Part shown: positions 23,893-35,600 of the stretch, piece by piece
How positions within the stretch are numbered: position 1 is the stretch's first letter
How the letters are laid out: each line of letters opens with the position of its first letter
Source: Euphrasia confusa
Taxonomy: Eukaryota > Streptophyta > Magnoliopsida > Lamiales > Orobanchaceae
Reading direction: 5' to 3'
Length of the DNA stretch: 64,000 bases
NCBI GenBank assembly: GCA_954870475.1
Contig: OX940969.1
Coordinates: 20,354,073-20,418,072, forward strand
Position numbers and translations under genes: made by a program
Notes under the pieces: model-generated
What the model was told of the DNA's origin: nothing
Databases searched by the model: none
The model's input: the letters and a program-made list of their open reading frames with translations, nothing else

Positions 23893-24562
23893 GTGAGTGC
23901 ACTGTCAAAAATAAATATTATGGAAAAAGAAGTTCTTTCAACAAAAATGTGAATTAGGAAGGATTGGGCGACGGAATATGAAAAGAAGTCTCTTTGGATA
24001 CCCTCTTACGAATCAAAGGGACTCCCAAGTATCTTCCCATGTCAGAGGTCAAAGCAATATTAGCGGCCGAGCTGACTGATGAGTGCCTTTTTAGCCTTTA
24101 GAAAAAAGGCTCTCATGTGAAGCTAACATGGCTGGCTACATTCAAGTATAGCCAAATCACGATGAGACGGGACGGACGGTCAGAGGCCGCAGCGGGACTA
24201 CCACTTGGGATGGGAATGGCTCAGCCCACATGCATCAGTTGATGAAAGCACTCCAGTCCAGTCGCCTCCTCGAAGTGGTTTGTCAACCACGCTTTCCCTC
24301 CCTCAAAACAATGCTCCTCGTTGCAAGCAACCTATGCTTATTTTGTCTCCTATGCCATACATTTTAAATGATAAGTTATATATCAATAATGTGTTTTTCT
24401 CGTCCCGCTTCGAGTTTTACACTTCTCTTTTTGACTTGTACATATACTTCTTTTGTTATTTGTGAAAGAAGTGTGATTATTGCATTGAGACAGAAGTAGT
24501 ATATTAGTATATATATTCACACCAAAAAAATAATATACTTACCTTTTCACTTTAAAATAACA
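23893..24562. other. Gene-poor island of average GC, origin unknown
   Basis: This stretch is richer in GC than the surroundings and lacks stop-free coding sequence that I recognise. It contains the hairpin-like GCCTTTTTAGCCTTT-AGAAAAAAGGC around 24085-24110. It might be further captured gene or organelle-derived DNA. It ends at the inverted Helitron terminus at 24563. Confidence 0.4.
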
Positions 24563-24592
24563 CTAGTTCTTTTGCCCGTGCGATGCACGTGA
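24563..24592 (-). other. Helitron 3' terminus, inverted
   Basis: CTAGTTCTTTTGCCCGTGCG with the following ATGCACG on the plus strand is the reverse complement of the termini at 15471 and 21430. A second, diverged hairpin-like copy (CCTGTGCGATGCCCGTG) lies at about 24640-24656. Confidence 0.9.
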
Positions 24593-24931
24593 TACGACGT
24601 TTCACTTGATTGAAAAATGTGCTCTTGATCTTACGTTGCCTGTGCGATGCCCGTGATATGACGTTCCACTTGATGGAAAAATGTGCCCTTGATCTTGCGG
24701 TACTCGTGATTTTACGTACATAGCTCTCTAAAATATAGTTTAAAATAATTTGTTTCCGTTTAAAACATAAATTACATAGTAAATTACATGTTTGAACTTC
24801 ATTTATATACTCTAAAGGAAACATTAAAAGGCAAAATTCAAAACTTTTATTACAAATTTTGAAAGACCTCCTTAAAAACCACATTATTTGTTTTGTTTGT
24901 AGTTTACCATTCTCGTCACAACACAAAATTT

Positions 24932-26470
24932 TTAACCACTTCTATTCATCACCCTTGAAACAACAACGTACAGTTGCCCATGAGTGAAAACCAGTTTCTT
25001 TAAAAACACACCAACATCTGTCAACGATTGACCTTGGCTTTTATTGATCGTCATTGCATACGATATCATCAACGGGAATTGTATTCGTTGAAATCTAAAT
25101 GGAATCCTCGAATCAGAAGGACTAAGCGTCATCCTGGGAATATACACAATTTCATTCGCGTTTTTTCCTTCCAAGACCCGTGCCTCTATAACATAAGTTT
25201 CAAGTTTGGTTACCACCAATCGAGTTCCATTACACAGTCCTGCCGAGAGATCCATGTTTCGTATCAACATCACCGGAACACCAACCTAAACCAAGAAATA
25301 AACAGTAAACATCAATAACTAAACATCATGTTCATATGCATCAAGGAATAACATTTATATTGTATATTACGAACAAACATAAAAATTTTACAAATAACAT
25401 AGAAATAACCTTTAACTTCAACTCATGATTCGGCAACCCTGAGCATTTGATGGTATTAAGGAATTCAACGGAGTGCATGTTTGCAAACATATTCTCTGCA
25501 CCCTCAGACTTTTCAATCGAATCAGCACTAAGATATATTCTTTCATCCGTAGAGTGCATCGAAACCATATAATCGTTAATAGAATTAACTTGTTCTAAAG
25601 TCGGGGCCAAAATGGCCCTACCTTGTAAGAATTCCACATCTCCAATATGATTTGAGAAATCCGGATATATTGCACGAACCATTGAACCGATGAAATAATC
25701 GGAAGAGGTTATGAGAAGATAATTGGGAATTTCTAGAACCGCAACCCCATCATTGTCGTCTCCTATAGTTCCATCCCCAATCGAAGACATCCAATTAGAG
25801 AATTCTGTTAAAGTAATTAAATCATTTTCGTCCACAAAATTCTGCAATCTCATATTAGTCGTCAACCTCAAGACTTTGCATTCTCTCCAAATGTTGGAGG
25901 AATTAATCGTCGCATGAACAATATCCTGTCTTGTACCTTTAGCAATTATCGGCAAAATTTGACGGAAATCCCCTCCAAATACAATAACCTTTCCCCCAAA
26001 GGGCTTTTCATCAGCTCGCGGATCAGAACTTCGCATAATATCACGCATTGTTCGATCAAGTGCTTCAAAACAATGCCTACAAAATTATACGAAGTCAACT
26101 TCAGTTAGATAATTTCCAACAAAAGAAAATACAAACACTGTGAAATATGAAACCTGAGAATGAGAGGCGTTTTATTACCTATGCGTCATGGGAGCTTCGT
26201 CCCATATAATCATTTTAGCTTGTTGAATCAACTCTGCGAGTTCAGTTCTCTTGTTTATATTGCAGATTGACTCATCGGTTAAGTTCAAAAGAATTGCAAA
26301 TATTTAATGAGCTGTCCTGCCTCCGGGTAACAGAAGAGAAGCTATTCCGCTAGAAGCAACATTCAACACAATATGTCCCATTGAATGAACAGCGGCACAT
26401 AGAGTGTTCCAAACAAATGTCTTACCGGTTCTTCCATAACCGGTGTATAGTGCATTTATGTCGTCGACAC
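24932..26470 (-). pseudogene. Helitron Pif1-family helicase domain, interrupted
   Basis: On the minus strand the helicase motifs come in order. Walker A GYGRTGKT lies at 26442-26419, then NVASSGIASLLLPGGRTAH. Walker B IIWDEAPMTH is near 26212-26185. Next come GGKVIVFGGDFRQILPI, LTTNMRLQ, EFLQGRAILAPTLEQVN, LIRNMDLSAGLCNGTRL, PFRFQRIQFPLMISYAMTIN and QLYVVVSRVMN. This is the DNA-unwinding half of a Helitron RepHel protein. Intron-like gaps lie at about 26175-26075 and 25400-25280. A stop follows GGRTAH (TAA near 26307), and the C-terminus after SRVMN is frameshifted. Motifs are otherwise well kept, so decay is recent or mild. Confidence 0.88.
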
Positions 26471-26474
26471 AGGA

Positions 26475-27317
26475 TCAAACTGTAAATAATGAATTGAAGA
26501 TGTTAATAATTATACCAGGGCGTTCCAAACGAATACGATATTGATTTAAGATGTCTGATGCGAGGATATGGCTGCAACTTTCCCAAAGAAACTCTGGCCG
26601 ACTGACGGAATCAGAAGTTATCAAATTCACACATAAAGATCGAAGCATTGTTTCTGAACCCCAAACTACAACTTCTTCCATGGCTTTAACAAATTCCTTA
26701 TCGTCATCAATCAAACCACGGGCAAAACAGGTTTCTATAAAGGTTTCATATCGTATCCCGTTATAACGATAAATATCATCATACGATTCACAACCTTGAA
26801 AACATTCAGCAGAAGTCGCATATAATACACCTCCCCCTACCTGGATGTACATAGTTCAATCCCCCGAGAGCAATTCCTCTCTTCCTTGACCGCCAAGCAC
26901 TTTGCTTATCCCAAACGAATTTTGTAGGAAACTCACCGTAAGTTATCTCTTTCGCTCGTTGAAATTTCTTGTTTGCAATCATCAGGCTGTAAACATAGTC
27001 TCTTTACCCGCTGCTCTGGACACTACATTCGTAATAGACGACCCTTCCTTAAATACAACAATCTGCTCGTTAGGCATATGGAATTTCAATCTCACAATGT
27101 TAGGGTGGTTGAAATGAATTTCATATCCATATAACTGCCACACCGCTTCCGACGCCGATACGTATCTGCAATCTAAATATTGCTTTATTTCATCAACAAT
27201 TTTATTTCCATCAACGTCATTGTAAGACTGATAAAAAACGACAGTTGACCGATCGTGTCCTTTGTGAACGTATTTGAAAAAATATTTAATAAACCGCGAA
27301 CGATTGCACCACTCCAC
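26475..27317 (-). pseudogene. Helitron Rep C-terminal region and Rep-helicase linker, frameshifted
   Basis: The minus strand starts within the Rep region: EWCNRSRFIKYFFKYVHKG (27314-27258), VDEIKQYLDCRYVSASEAVW, MPNEQIVVFKEG. This is the stretch after the HUH catalytic part in plant Helitron Rep proteins. After a frameshift it goes on with NKKFQRAKEITYGEFPTKFV and WRSRKRGIALGGLNYVHPG (about 26975-26850), then YDDIYRYNGIRYETFIETCF and EVVVWGSETMLRSLCVNLI up to the helicase half. The HUH motif and relaxase tyrosines would lie upstream of 27317 and are missing, so the protein could not nick DNA. Confidence 0.82.
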
Positions 27318-28021
27318 GTTAATATACGCTATATATTTTTTCAGAAGAAAAGGGTTATGGGGAATTTACTATAATTATTAAATTGAATGAAATATGGTAA
27401 ATCTCAATTTTATATTTTTGAATGATTTGATAAAAAATTCAATAATAATTAAAAACATTTTCATTATTCTCTTTAATCATAAATCTAGTGTGAATTATAA
27501 TGGTTTAATCGTTGTATTGCTAATAAAATTAAAATTTAAAATAATTATTTCATTTATGTTTTAATTATCTTCCTAACAATTTTTATTTTATAATATTACA
27601 CAAAATTAATAAAAAAATACTTTGAAAATATGCATCATATTATAGTAGTATTATATATTTAAATATTTCAAATATTAATTTATTATGAAATAAATTCATA
27701 TTTATCGTATAGAGAATTTTAAATTAAAAAATTATTTAAAAGTTAAAGATTATTATTATCAATGTTTAATCATTTGATAAAGTTAGACCAAAACGTAAAA
27801 CATGGATAATTGTAAAAGTTAATTACAAAAACGGCCTTAAACTTAAAAGAATTATTTATATATTTAAAAAAATGGAGAGCCATGATGGAAAAAAATCTAA
27901 ACACATATCGTTGTCAAGTTCTTTTTATAAGTATAAAATAATGTAATAATAAAATATGCCCAAAGAGCTAACAAATCATCCATTATTATAAAGTTCAGAT
28001 ACACAATCCAAAACAACTATC
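27318..28021. other. AT-rich DNA, no feature recognised
   Basis: Low-complexity AT-rich sequence between the truncated Helitron and the MULE. No protein-like frame, RNA gene or terminal repeat is visible. Confidence 0.6.
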
Positions 28022-28812
28022 ATCAATACACCAGAACTGCTCTCCTCCCCGATGCGGGGTTTTCTTAAAATCCCGATAGATGACGTGGCATTGCCATGTC
28101 GGTCTTTTTCCTTTTTTTTGGTGATTTTGTTTTCTATTCTTTTATACTTTTATCTTCGACTGCATATCATTCAAGATAAAAAAACATTACTACCTACCTT
28201 TTTCCTTCTTAGATTAAAAGTGCAAATTTAAAAAATAGTTTTTTGTTCTTCTCAATTCTGATACGAAATTACAACATAATAATTCGATTCATAAACCAAA
28301 CCGATCGAATTGTTTTTAAATCTAATAGAAAATTATAATTTGGGAAAAATAGTAACGTGTGGGATGAAAAATTGAAATCACCCATACGCCATTGTAGAGT
28401 TCGCCGAGCTCCATACCATCTAGACTGCGAAGGGAAACATGGTAAAGCAAGATAATGTTTAATTTTATTTAATTTTACTTTCGAAAAGAAAAGAAAAAGA
28501 AAAATTGCAATTGATTAAAATAAAAATTACCTTGAATTTGTTTTTTTAATCTTTGGGAGTTCGAGACTTATCTCCAACAAGGAGCACCAACAACTGCGGT
28601 GAGAACACAGATAAACCTCCGTACTAGAGTTTCGTTCTTTCTAAGCAACTGTAAGTTTCTTTTTCTTTTCAATCTAAGGAAAAAGGGTATAAAGTAAAGA
28701 AAAAAAAATCGCCAAAAAAAAAAGAAAAAAACTGACATGGCAATGCCACGTCATTTATCGGGATTTTAAGAAAACCCCGCATCGGGGAGGAGAGCAATTC
28801 TGATCAATACAC
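28022..28812. repeat. 10-bp target site duplication flanking the MULE
   Basis: ATCAATACAC lies at 28022-28031 and at 28803-28812, immediately outside the two inverted repeats. Mutator-like elements usually duplicate 9-11 bases. Confidence 0.92.
28032..28802. mobile_element. Non-autonomous Mutator-like element (TIR-MULE), 771 bp, complete
   Basis: Terminal inverted repeats of about 71 bp (28032-28102 and 28732-28802) start CAGAA(C/T)TGCTCTCCTCC and differ at about three positions. A 10-bp target duplication flanks them. Long TIRs and a 9-11 bp duplication point to the Mutator superfamily. No transposase is present, so it depends on one elsewhere. The interior is AT-rich at the left. At 28380-28680 it becomes more complex: GTTCGCCGAGCTCCATACC, then GAGCACCAACAACTGCGGTG and CTAAGCAACTGTAAGTTTC, which looks like the end of a leader exon with a GTAAGT donor. 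It may therefore be a Pack-MULE carrying a piece of a host gene, but I cannot name the gene. Confidence 0.88.
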
Positions 28813-30800
28813 CACTACAACAATATATATAAATCGCCTCCAGCTAAGACTACTAAGAAATGGGCCCAAGAAATTCCCACTGCAGACTCCCGATCGCCTG
28901 GAAATAAAAAAATTTATTATACTAACATTGCATCGTCGTAAAGAACCAAAGACCGCAGATATAATTGAAGAGTCTAATATCATATTTAATTCATCTTTCA
29001 CAAATATCAAGCGACAAATTGATCATTCTCAAGACACGGAGAAAAACCACACCCGCATAGCATCAATAAAATTTGATATTTTAAACATTTCTTATATGTT
29101 TTATTATTCTTATTATTTTAAAAACCATTTAATTTATTTATTTTTGCTTAAAAAATAAAAATTGAAATCTACTAAATGAAGAAATAATTTTATATTCTAA
29201 TTTTAAAAAACATATTAATTAATATATAATAATATAAAAAATAGAAAAAATGCACAATTTTTTACATTAATTAAAATTTAGAATATTTTCATTTTTTAAA
29301 ATAATTTTAAAAGATCATGTCATATAATGTATTATGTATCATTAAGGTACAAATTAATATTAGAATACTTGTGTGTAATAAAATAATTTTAAAGAATCAT
29401 TTAAGATTATTATTAAAATATTTTATTGTGTAATATTATTTGGTATCATTAATATTCTCATTTACGAATAAGTGTTCAATTAATCTATTAATGTCTATTG
29501 AGAGTATTAAAAAGAATAAAATCAATAACAAAACAAAAAATAAATATATAATTAAAAAAAAGGTTTTTGTGAAACATAACAAACCAAAAAATAAATATAT
29601 TTTTTTTAAAATGTTTTTTTTTTTTCAAACATATATCTCTTGTGAACTAATAATATTGGATGATTGTATAGGTAATAAAATTAAATTATTGAATATATGT
29701 TTTGTTTATATATCAATCATTTCTTTTTTCAACAACAATGTTTTATTAATTAATTTGTATTTCTAAACATAAAGAAAAAAAGATGACTTAAAAGTGTTGC
29801 ATTAAAAATAATTCCAATTTTTGTCATTGGTGGCTTGATTCAAAGAACCCGTATAAATTATAAAAGTGTATGATTAAATAGTTAATAAAATTCAATTTTT
29901 AAATAATTATTGTGCTTATGTTTCAATAATGTTTAAGTGCAAAATTTGTAATATTAAGTAATTAATATTTGTTGTGATACATAAAATAAATAAAATCCCT
30001 TCAAAGTGTTTTTCAATAAATAAAAATGTCTTAAAAATGTTTTCGAATTATAGAATAAAATAATTAAATTCAATTATTATTCTTTAATATTATTTACTTT
30101 ATTAAGTTTTATTATTTAATTTTATATATTCAAAAGAAATACCAAATCAAAATTGGTAATAGTATATGAAATATTATTGAAAAATAATTTTGGTAATAAT
30201 TTTAAATATTACAATGAGATTCAAATCAAAAGTGGAGACTAATATTTAATATACTATTACCAATTTTAATTTGGTACTACCAATATTATCAAGCAAAAGT
30301 TGTAATTTGTGTGAATCTTTATATTAACATTGTATTATTGAATGAAAATTTGGTTTGTATTTCAATTATAAAAAATCTAATTAACACTATTTTATTAATT
30401 TATTTAAATATTTATATATGTATAAATTTGAGTGTAATAGATTTGAAAAAAAATGTTACAAACTATTAATCTATTCGGATATTATAATTTAATATTAGAA
30501 ATATTTAAGGAAGAAAAGAGTATGGTTTTAATAATTAAAAATAAATTTTCATTTTTTTCACTTCATTAAAAAAGATAATATATTTTTTAATTTGTTTAAA
30601 AAAAAATAATCATGTTTTTAATTAAAATGAAAGGTATTGAAAAAGACTATTTTACCCTTTTTAAAAATAACTACCCAATGAATTCTAAAGAGTAAAATAG
30701 GCACATGACTCATTTTTATAATTAAGAAAAACTGAATTATTTAATTATAATCAAATTTAAATATTTACCTTTTATTCAAATTTACCCTTAATATTATTAA
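28813..30800. other. AT-rich DNA with a block shared with 52391-52800
   Basis: The block 29069-29550 matches 52391-52800 in the same orientation: TTGATATTTTAAACATTTCT, then ATTAATTAATATATAATAAT, then TTCAATTAATCTATT-ATGTC. It is a dispersed repeat of unknown class. Nothing protein-like is convincing; the short frame near 28928-29158 starts with a normal-looking composition (MHRRKEPKTADIIEESNIIF) but I do not recognise it. Confidence 0.55.
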
Positions 30801-30819
30801 CTTTTTAAAAAATGAAAAG

Positions 30820-31960
30820 ATTTTTATCGTTTAAAGCTCCACAATGACTGAAAATATATCCTACCTAAACATAAATAAAAAAAAAACAATTAATAAAGAT
30901 TTTACAGTTCGCAAATTTCTGAACACCTCTTTTTAAACAATATTCTCTGAAGTTTTACCCGATATATTTAACTTAATATAAGTTTATTTTTAAACATACA
31001 TATCTAGAATTCTTTTACTGTACCAAGATATTTTCTGAAGAGTTACCCGTTATTTATAATTTAATATTTTTTTTTTATTTTAACACGTATAATTTTATAT
31101 ATTCAATATATATGGTGATAAATATTATAAACTTGATATATGTTTTGAAAATATTTTATATGTTTTGAAAATATTACTAAAGTATAAAATTAAATAATAA
31201 AAATATATATTTTATTAGTTTTATATATTTTAATATTTTTTTATCATTATTTAATTCACCAAAGAGCATAAATTTTATCTTACAATACAATTTTTTTAAT
31301 AAAAAAAAATAATATTAAATCTTTCTTAGTAATAGTTGTATGAATTAATTAATTAATTTTAATATTTTTTCCTCTCTTTGAAATATATTATTAAAATGAC
31401 TCAATATATATTAAAATGTAAGGGTCCGACTTATGTCGTTTAAAGTATATCATTGACTGAAAAACATAAAATTTTAAAAAGAAAACAAAATAAAAAATAA
31501 AATGTAATACAATTTTTTTGCAAATTTCTTAATACCTAATTATAAACTACATTAGTGGTCCTATTCGTGATGTTCTTATTCTCATCACAACATAAAAATT
31601 TCAATCCCGAACGATAAACCGGGTTATTTTCCGAAAAGTTACCCGTTAGCTATCATTATTAAGTTATTTGTATTAATAATTATAAGAAAAATAAAAAAAT
31701 ATTGAAAGTGTGAAAAAATTTAAAAGAAAATGTTATAAAACAAAAACAAATAAGAATAAAATCATTAATAAAAGAAATTATAACTAATACAATAGAATAA
31801 ACACTTAATATTGAAATTATAATTATGACTCAAAGAACGAAGTGCATTTAATATGACTTAATATATATTAAAATGAAAGAGCTATTCTCGTTTAAAATAG
31901 ATCATAGTCTAAAAAACATACACAAAATAATTAGCTAACGAAGTTAAGAATAATTAGCTA
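30820..31960 (-). mobile_element. Short Helitron tail fragments, at least three
   Basis: The word TCGTTTAAA(A/G) followed by a block ending in GACTGAAAAACAT-like sequence starts at 30827, 31436 and 31888, and recurs at 46924 and 52249 beside recognisable helicase remnants. At 31540-31620 the helicase tail itself can be read in outline (CATTAGTGGTCCTATTCGTG; TCTCATCACAACATAAAAAT), as at 47395-47460. Each fragment is only 100-250 bases long and non-coding now. Confidence 0.55.
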
Positions 31961-34812
31961 ATGAAATGAAATTATGGATATTGAATAGTCATATAGCTAA
32001 TAAAGTTAAATTGTTAAATAATTATTTTGTTTGTATTTCAACTATCTCAATTCTCAATAGATATGTTTTATAATAATTATTTATATGATTGGAGATAAAT
32101 AATAAGTGGTAGTTTGGGCGAGTAATGTAAAAGAAGAGTGAGAAGTTGAGGCTTGGATCTTTCTCGGTTTCTCCTACCTCTTCCAGTTATTAGGTTCAGA
32201 ATTGGACATTGTTTGATTTTACTATTAATATTGTTGAATCAAAAATAACTTTGACAATGATGGAAAATTGTCTTTTTAATATATGACATTTTATTAAATA
32301 AAAGTAAAATGATTGTGGTCTTTGGGGCCATTAGTTGTTATGTAAAAAGTAGTATGAAAAGTAGAGTACATGTATTGAATTATTTTTAGAATGAATACAG
32401 ATATTGAGTGCATCCAAAAATGTTGAATAAAAATTATGAAACTATTATTTTACTTTTAGTATTTGGTATCATGACCGATGATCTTTGATTTTGTTCAACA
32501 ATACCCTCGGGTAGCAATATGGTTATCAATTGATGCACTTCATCGTATAACGTTAGAAATGGTAAATGAACCTCCGTGTGAGAAGCAAAAGTGTTGGTCG
32601 AATGCATGTCATGGGAAGGATGGCTTGCTTCCGAACATTCTGAACTCGGATTAAAATCACTATCAGAGTAAATAATAATTAATAAAATTAATTAGTTATA
32701 CGCATTTAACAAATACTTACTCCAAAATCAACAAATACTATACGATATCTTAAAGTCGAGAATGAAAACCATAAGTGCACGAATTTGTACCATGGCTCAA
32801 TATATACGTGCTCTTGATAACCTGATTTATGACTCAATAGCATGAATTAATGAATCTTCCAAAAAAATGCAAATAATAAAAATAAAGAGGTCAAACAAAA
32901 CTAACATAAAATTCAAAAATGGAAAACACATAATTTATGGAGACAATGCCGAATTATATAAAAAATCTAAAATATAAAAAAAATAGAAAATAAATTAAAA
33001 TACCAAAGATTTAGGCTGCAAAAAGAATTCTTCGACACAACAGCGTGGTTAGATGATTCCTAGCACTTAAGTGCCCCTATTGCACCATTTGGTAATTGCA
33101 ATATAATTATTACTCCAAATAAAGTTGTAGAAGAAGCTTAAATAATCGATAAATGGGCATTTCTTAAATGATTTTTCGTAGAACAAAGAGATGAAAGTAT
33201 CTTCCAAAAAAGGTCAAAAATATTATATTATTAGAAAATACATAAAAACAAAATCATAAACAATAAAGTAAAATAACCTGCAAAAATAGAAGTCAATAAT
33301 AATAATATTACATAAAACTTCATAAGTAAATCATTAAACTCATATGAATGACTACTCTGGTCAATAAATATTGTAAATTGAATTTTTATGAAACCCATAA
33401 AAACTTAAGAATGATAAATTAAAAATGTTATAACTAAATCAATTCTTAATAATAATAAAAAAATTGTTACAGCAAGATCACAAAAGATAATTTGTGACAA
33501 AGGCAACAAACAATACACTAAAAAAAGAAGCAAAATGAATATTAAATTCAGTTATAGAGATTTGAAAAAACATACAAAGGGAAACCTGCAAAAAAAAAAG
33601 TGAATCCAAGAAATGAAATGGTTAAAATTGAGAATGTTAAACCCAACCATAGAAGAAAATAAATAATACAGTAGCATATAACATTCAGACTATAAAAAAC
33701 ACTGAGATATGAAGTTAGTTATAAATGGAAAAAAGCAACAACAAAAAAAATGTCAAAAATCATACATAAATCATACAATTTAATTGTAACGTCAAGGAAC
33801 TGTTTGGACATCAAGATCGTACCTAGTCTATATATAATGTAACGTCGACTTAATTTGATATTTTCTTGGTGCTAGAACATATACTCTGACACACAGGCTA
33901 AACACTTGTTTCAGTCATTAGTCATTCACAAATTTATGGTAGAATACTCTTTATTAATGAATAAAGTATATCCAACGAAAAATGGTTGTACATTTTATGT
34001 AATTGTCAAGTATGCAACATCAGAAATTATTTTTAGAGAAGATTTGGAGTATGGATGACAGTAATTTATCTTTTGGAGACACAATACCTGAAAACGGAGA
34101 ACAAATTACATAAACAAATATCTATGTGTCGTGCAAAAGCATAGGCTTGCACAATTTTTTTTCTTAAATAGTCATCATCATCTGTGATCACAATGCAAAT
34201 AATGATGATAATCCTGTACACATGATCACACAAAAATGGTCTCTCATAACGTGTATAAGAAATAGTAGTTAATAGAGCCGAATGTGTAGTCACTCTCATA
34301 TTATAGAAAACTATCTTAAAAAAGGCATGCAAATACTGATTAATGGGCATTGAACAACTAAAAAAAAGTGTTGGATCATTTCATTTCAGTTTTGAGATTT
34401 TGGTAGGCAATTTGTGGTAGGGAGAAAAACAATGTTCTGCCTATACTTAAATCAAACCTATAGGATTTTACTTATTATTATCTCAATATAATAATTAAAA
34501 CTAAAATCTATTAAAAAATGTTAAGTATCCAGTCAGCACAGCACCATCGACTTAAGCATGAAAGCAACCTAATTTATCATATCAAAACGTGGATGATAAT
34601 TATTAGCTCCTCTAGCATAAATGTGTATGATCAGTGATCACTACTATTCAAACAATGAAGTGTATATTTTATTATCTTAAGTACTTTGGGATTTTCAATA
34701 TCAGTTGTCTGGCATAAGACCTCGATATCCCTCAACGTCGCAAAGTAGAAGTCACCGTTTATCTATCAAAATTCAATCTTTCAAAATCGAAGTACAGAGC
34801 TTAAAACAGGAT
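31961..34812. other. AT-rich DNA, no gene recognised
   Basis: No conserved domain is visible on either strand. Some stretches have ordinary base composition (32460-32640 and 34070-34350) and could be old gene fragments, but no family can be named. Confidence 0.5.
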
Positions 34813-34922
34813 TTAAGAATCCGAACCATCTAGCGGGTTAATGCCAAAGTTGACATAGCCATATCCGAGCGAGGGTCGGGTAGTTAAATCTATGCAACAC
34901 TAATCGAGACCAAATCCCCCAC
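34813..34922 (-). pseudogene. Poly(A)-binding protein fragment (first RRM exon piece)
   Basis: After an acceptor-like TTCTTTCAG (minus strand, ending 34923) the sequence reads VGDLVSISV, then, one base out of frame, CIDLTTRPSLGYGYVNF. Plant poly(A)-binding proteins have the matching RRM1 segment (V-SVRVC-DL-TRRSLGYGYVNF), where GYGYVNF is the RNP1 motif that contacts RNA. A one-base deletion near 34893 breaks the frame and a stop follows soon after (34815-34813). Only about 35 residues survive. It lies 95 bases from a CIPK exon on the same strand, which is not a host gene arrangement, so it is a captured fragment. Confidence 0.75.
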
Positions 34923-35016
34923 CTGAAAGAACAGGTCGTAGAGATGTGAGTCTGTAACTTGTAAACATAGAATCAATTAATGGATTAGATGAAAAGTCGT
35001 GAAACGTACCACTGAC

Positions 35017-35139
35017 CTCTGAACCATCAAAAACAGCACATTCATCATCCAAATCAACGTCTTCGGTTTCAAGAAGCCTGACAGGATCATAGGTTTTTTG
35101 AAACCACTCGTCACTTCTAATCTCTTCCATCCTTTTGCG
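35017..35139 (-). pseudogene. CIPK (CBL-interacting protein kinase) exon fragment
   Basis: After a strong acceptor (TTTTTTTTCAG, minus strand, ending 35140) the exon reads RKRMEEIRSDEWFQKTYDPV and then LLETEDVDLDDECAVFDGSE. This is the end of the kinase domain and start of the junction region in CIPK/SnRK3 kinases (IEEIR-DEWF-K-Y-PV; EDV-LDDV-AVFD). A donor-like GAG|GTCAGT closes it near 35017. CIPKs act with calcium-sensing CBL proteins in ion stress signalling. Here the catalytic core and the NAF motif are absent. Retained splice sites show the copy came from genomic DNA, not from mRNA, as expected for Helitron or Pack-MULE capture. Confidence 0.8.
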
Positions 35140-35339
35140 CTGAAAAAAAAACAGTGACATGAATGGCACATTCAATTGCCTAAAATCACATCAACCATAG
35201 TCACAAAAGCAAAGTTGTATATCAAATTATTTTAAAAATAAGGCAAGATACATACTACTCTTAAACAACCATGATTGCTTTTCAAAACACAGATGCATTT
35301 TAATGATACTCTAAAGCATAGGGCCGATTCCCGGGATCC

Positions 35340-35600
35340 TACATTGCCCGTGATCTTGCGGTGCCCGTGATCTTACGTACATAGCTCTCTACAATATCGT
35401 TTAAAATAATTTGTTTTCTTTAAAACATAAATTACAATAGTACAGTATATGTTTGAACTTCATTTATATTCTCTAAAAGAAACATTAAAAGGCAAAATTC
35501 TAAACTTTTATTACAAATTTTGAAAGACCTTCTTAAAAACCACATTATTTGTTTTGTTTGTAAATTTTCCATTCTCGTCACAACACAAAACAGTTTTTTC
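35340..35600 (-). mobile_element. Helitron 3' region fragment, copy of 24690-24930
   Basis: GATCTTGCGGT-C-CGTGAT, TTACGTACATAGCTCTCTA, then GAAACATTAAAAGGCAAAAT and ACCACATTATTTGTTTTG match the stretch just inside the Helitron end at 24563. The terminal CTAG is not present: the match begins about 130 bases inside. It is therefore a truncated tail of the same subfamily. Confidence 0.8.

Larger units (their letters stand above)
24563..27317 (-). mobile_element. Helitron, minus orientation, 5'-truncated, with Rep/helicase remnants
   Basis: On the minus strand the element ends in GCATCGCACGGGCAAAAGAACTAG, written here by its parts: hairpin CGTGC-ATC-GCACG, then CTAG at 24566-24563, followed by T. 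Upstream of it lies a broken RepHel gene (24932-27317). No 5' TC end matching the family is found to the right of 27317, where AT-rich DNA begins abruptly, so the Rep N-terminus and 5' end are lost. This is the most complete coding Helitron of the window. Confidence 0.8.

Noticed and set aside
23950..24300. Mitochondrial or plastid insertion
   Set aside because: GC content and word use are suggestive, but I recognise no organelle gene, so I left it unassigned.
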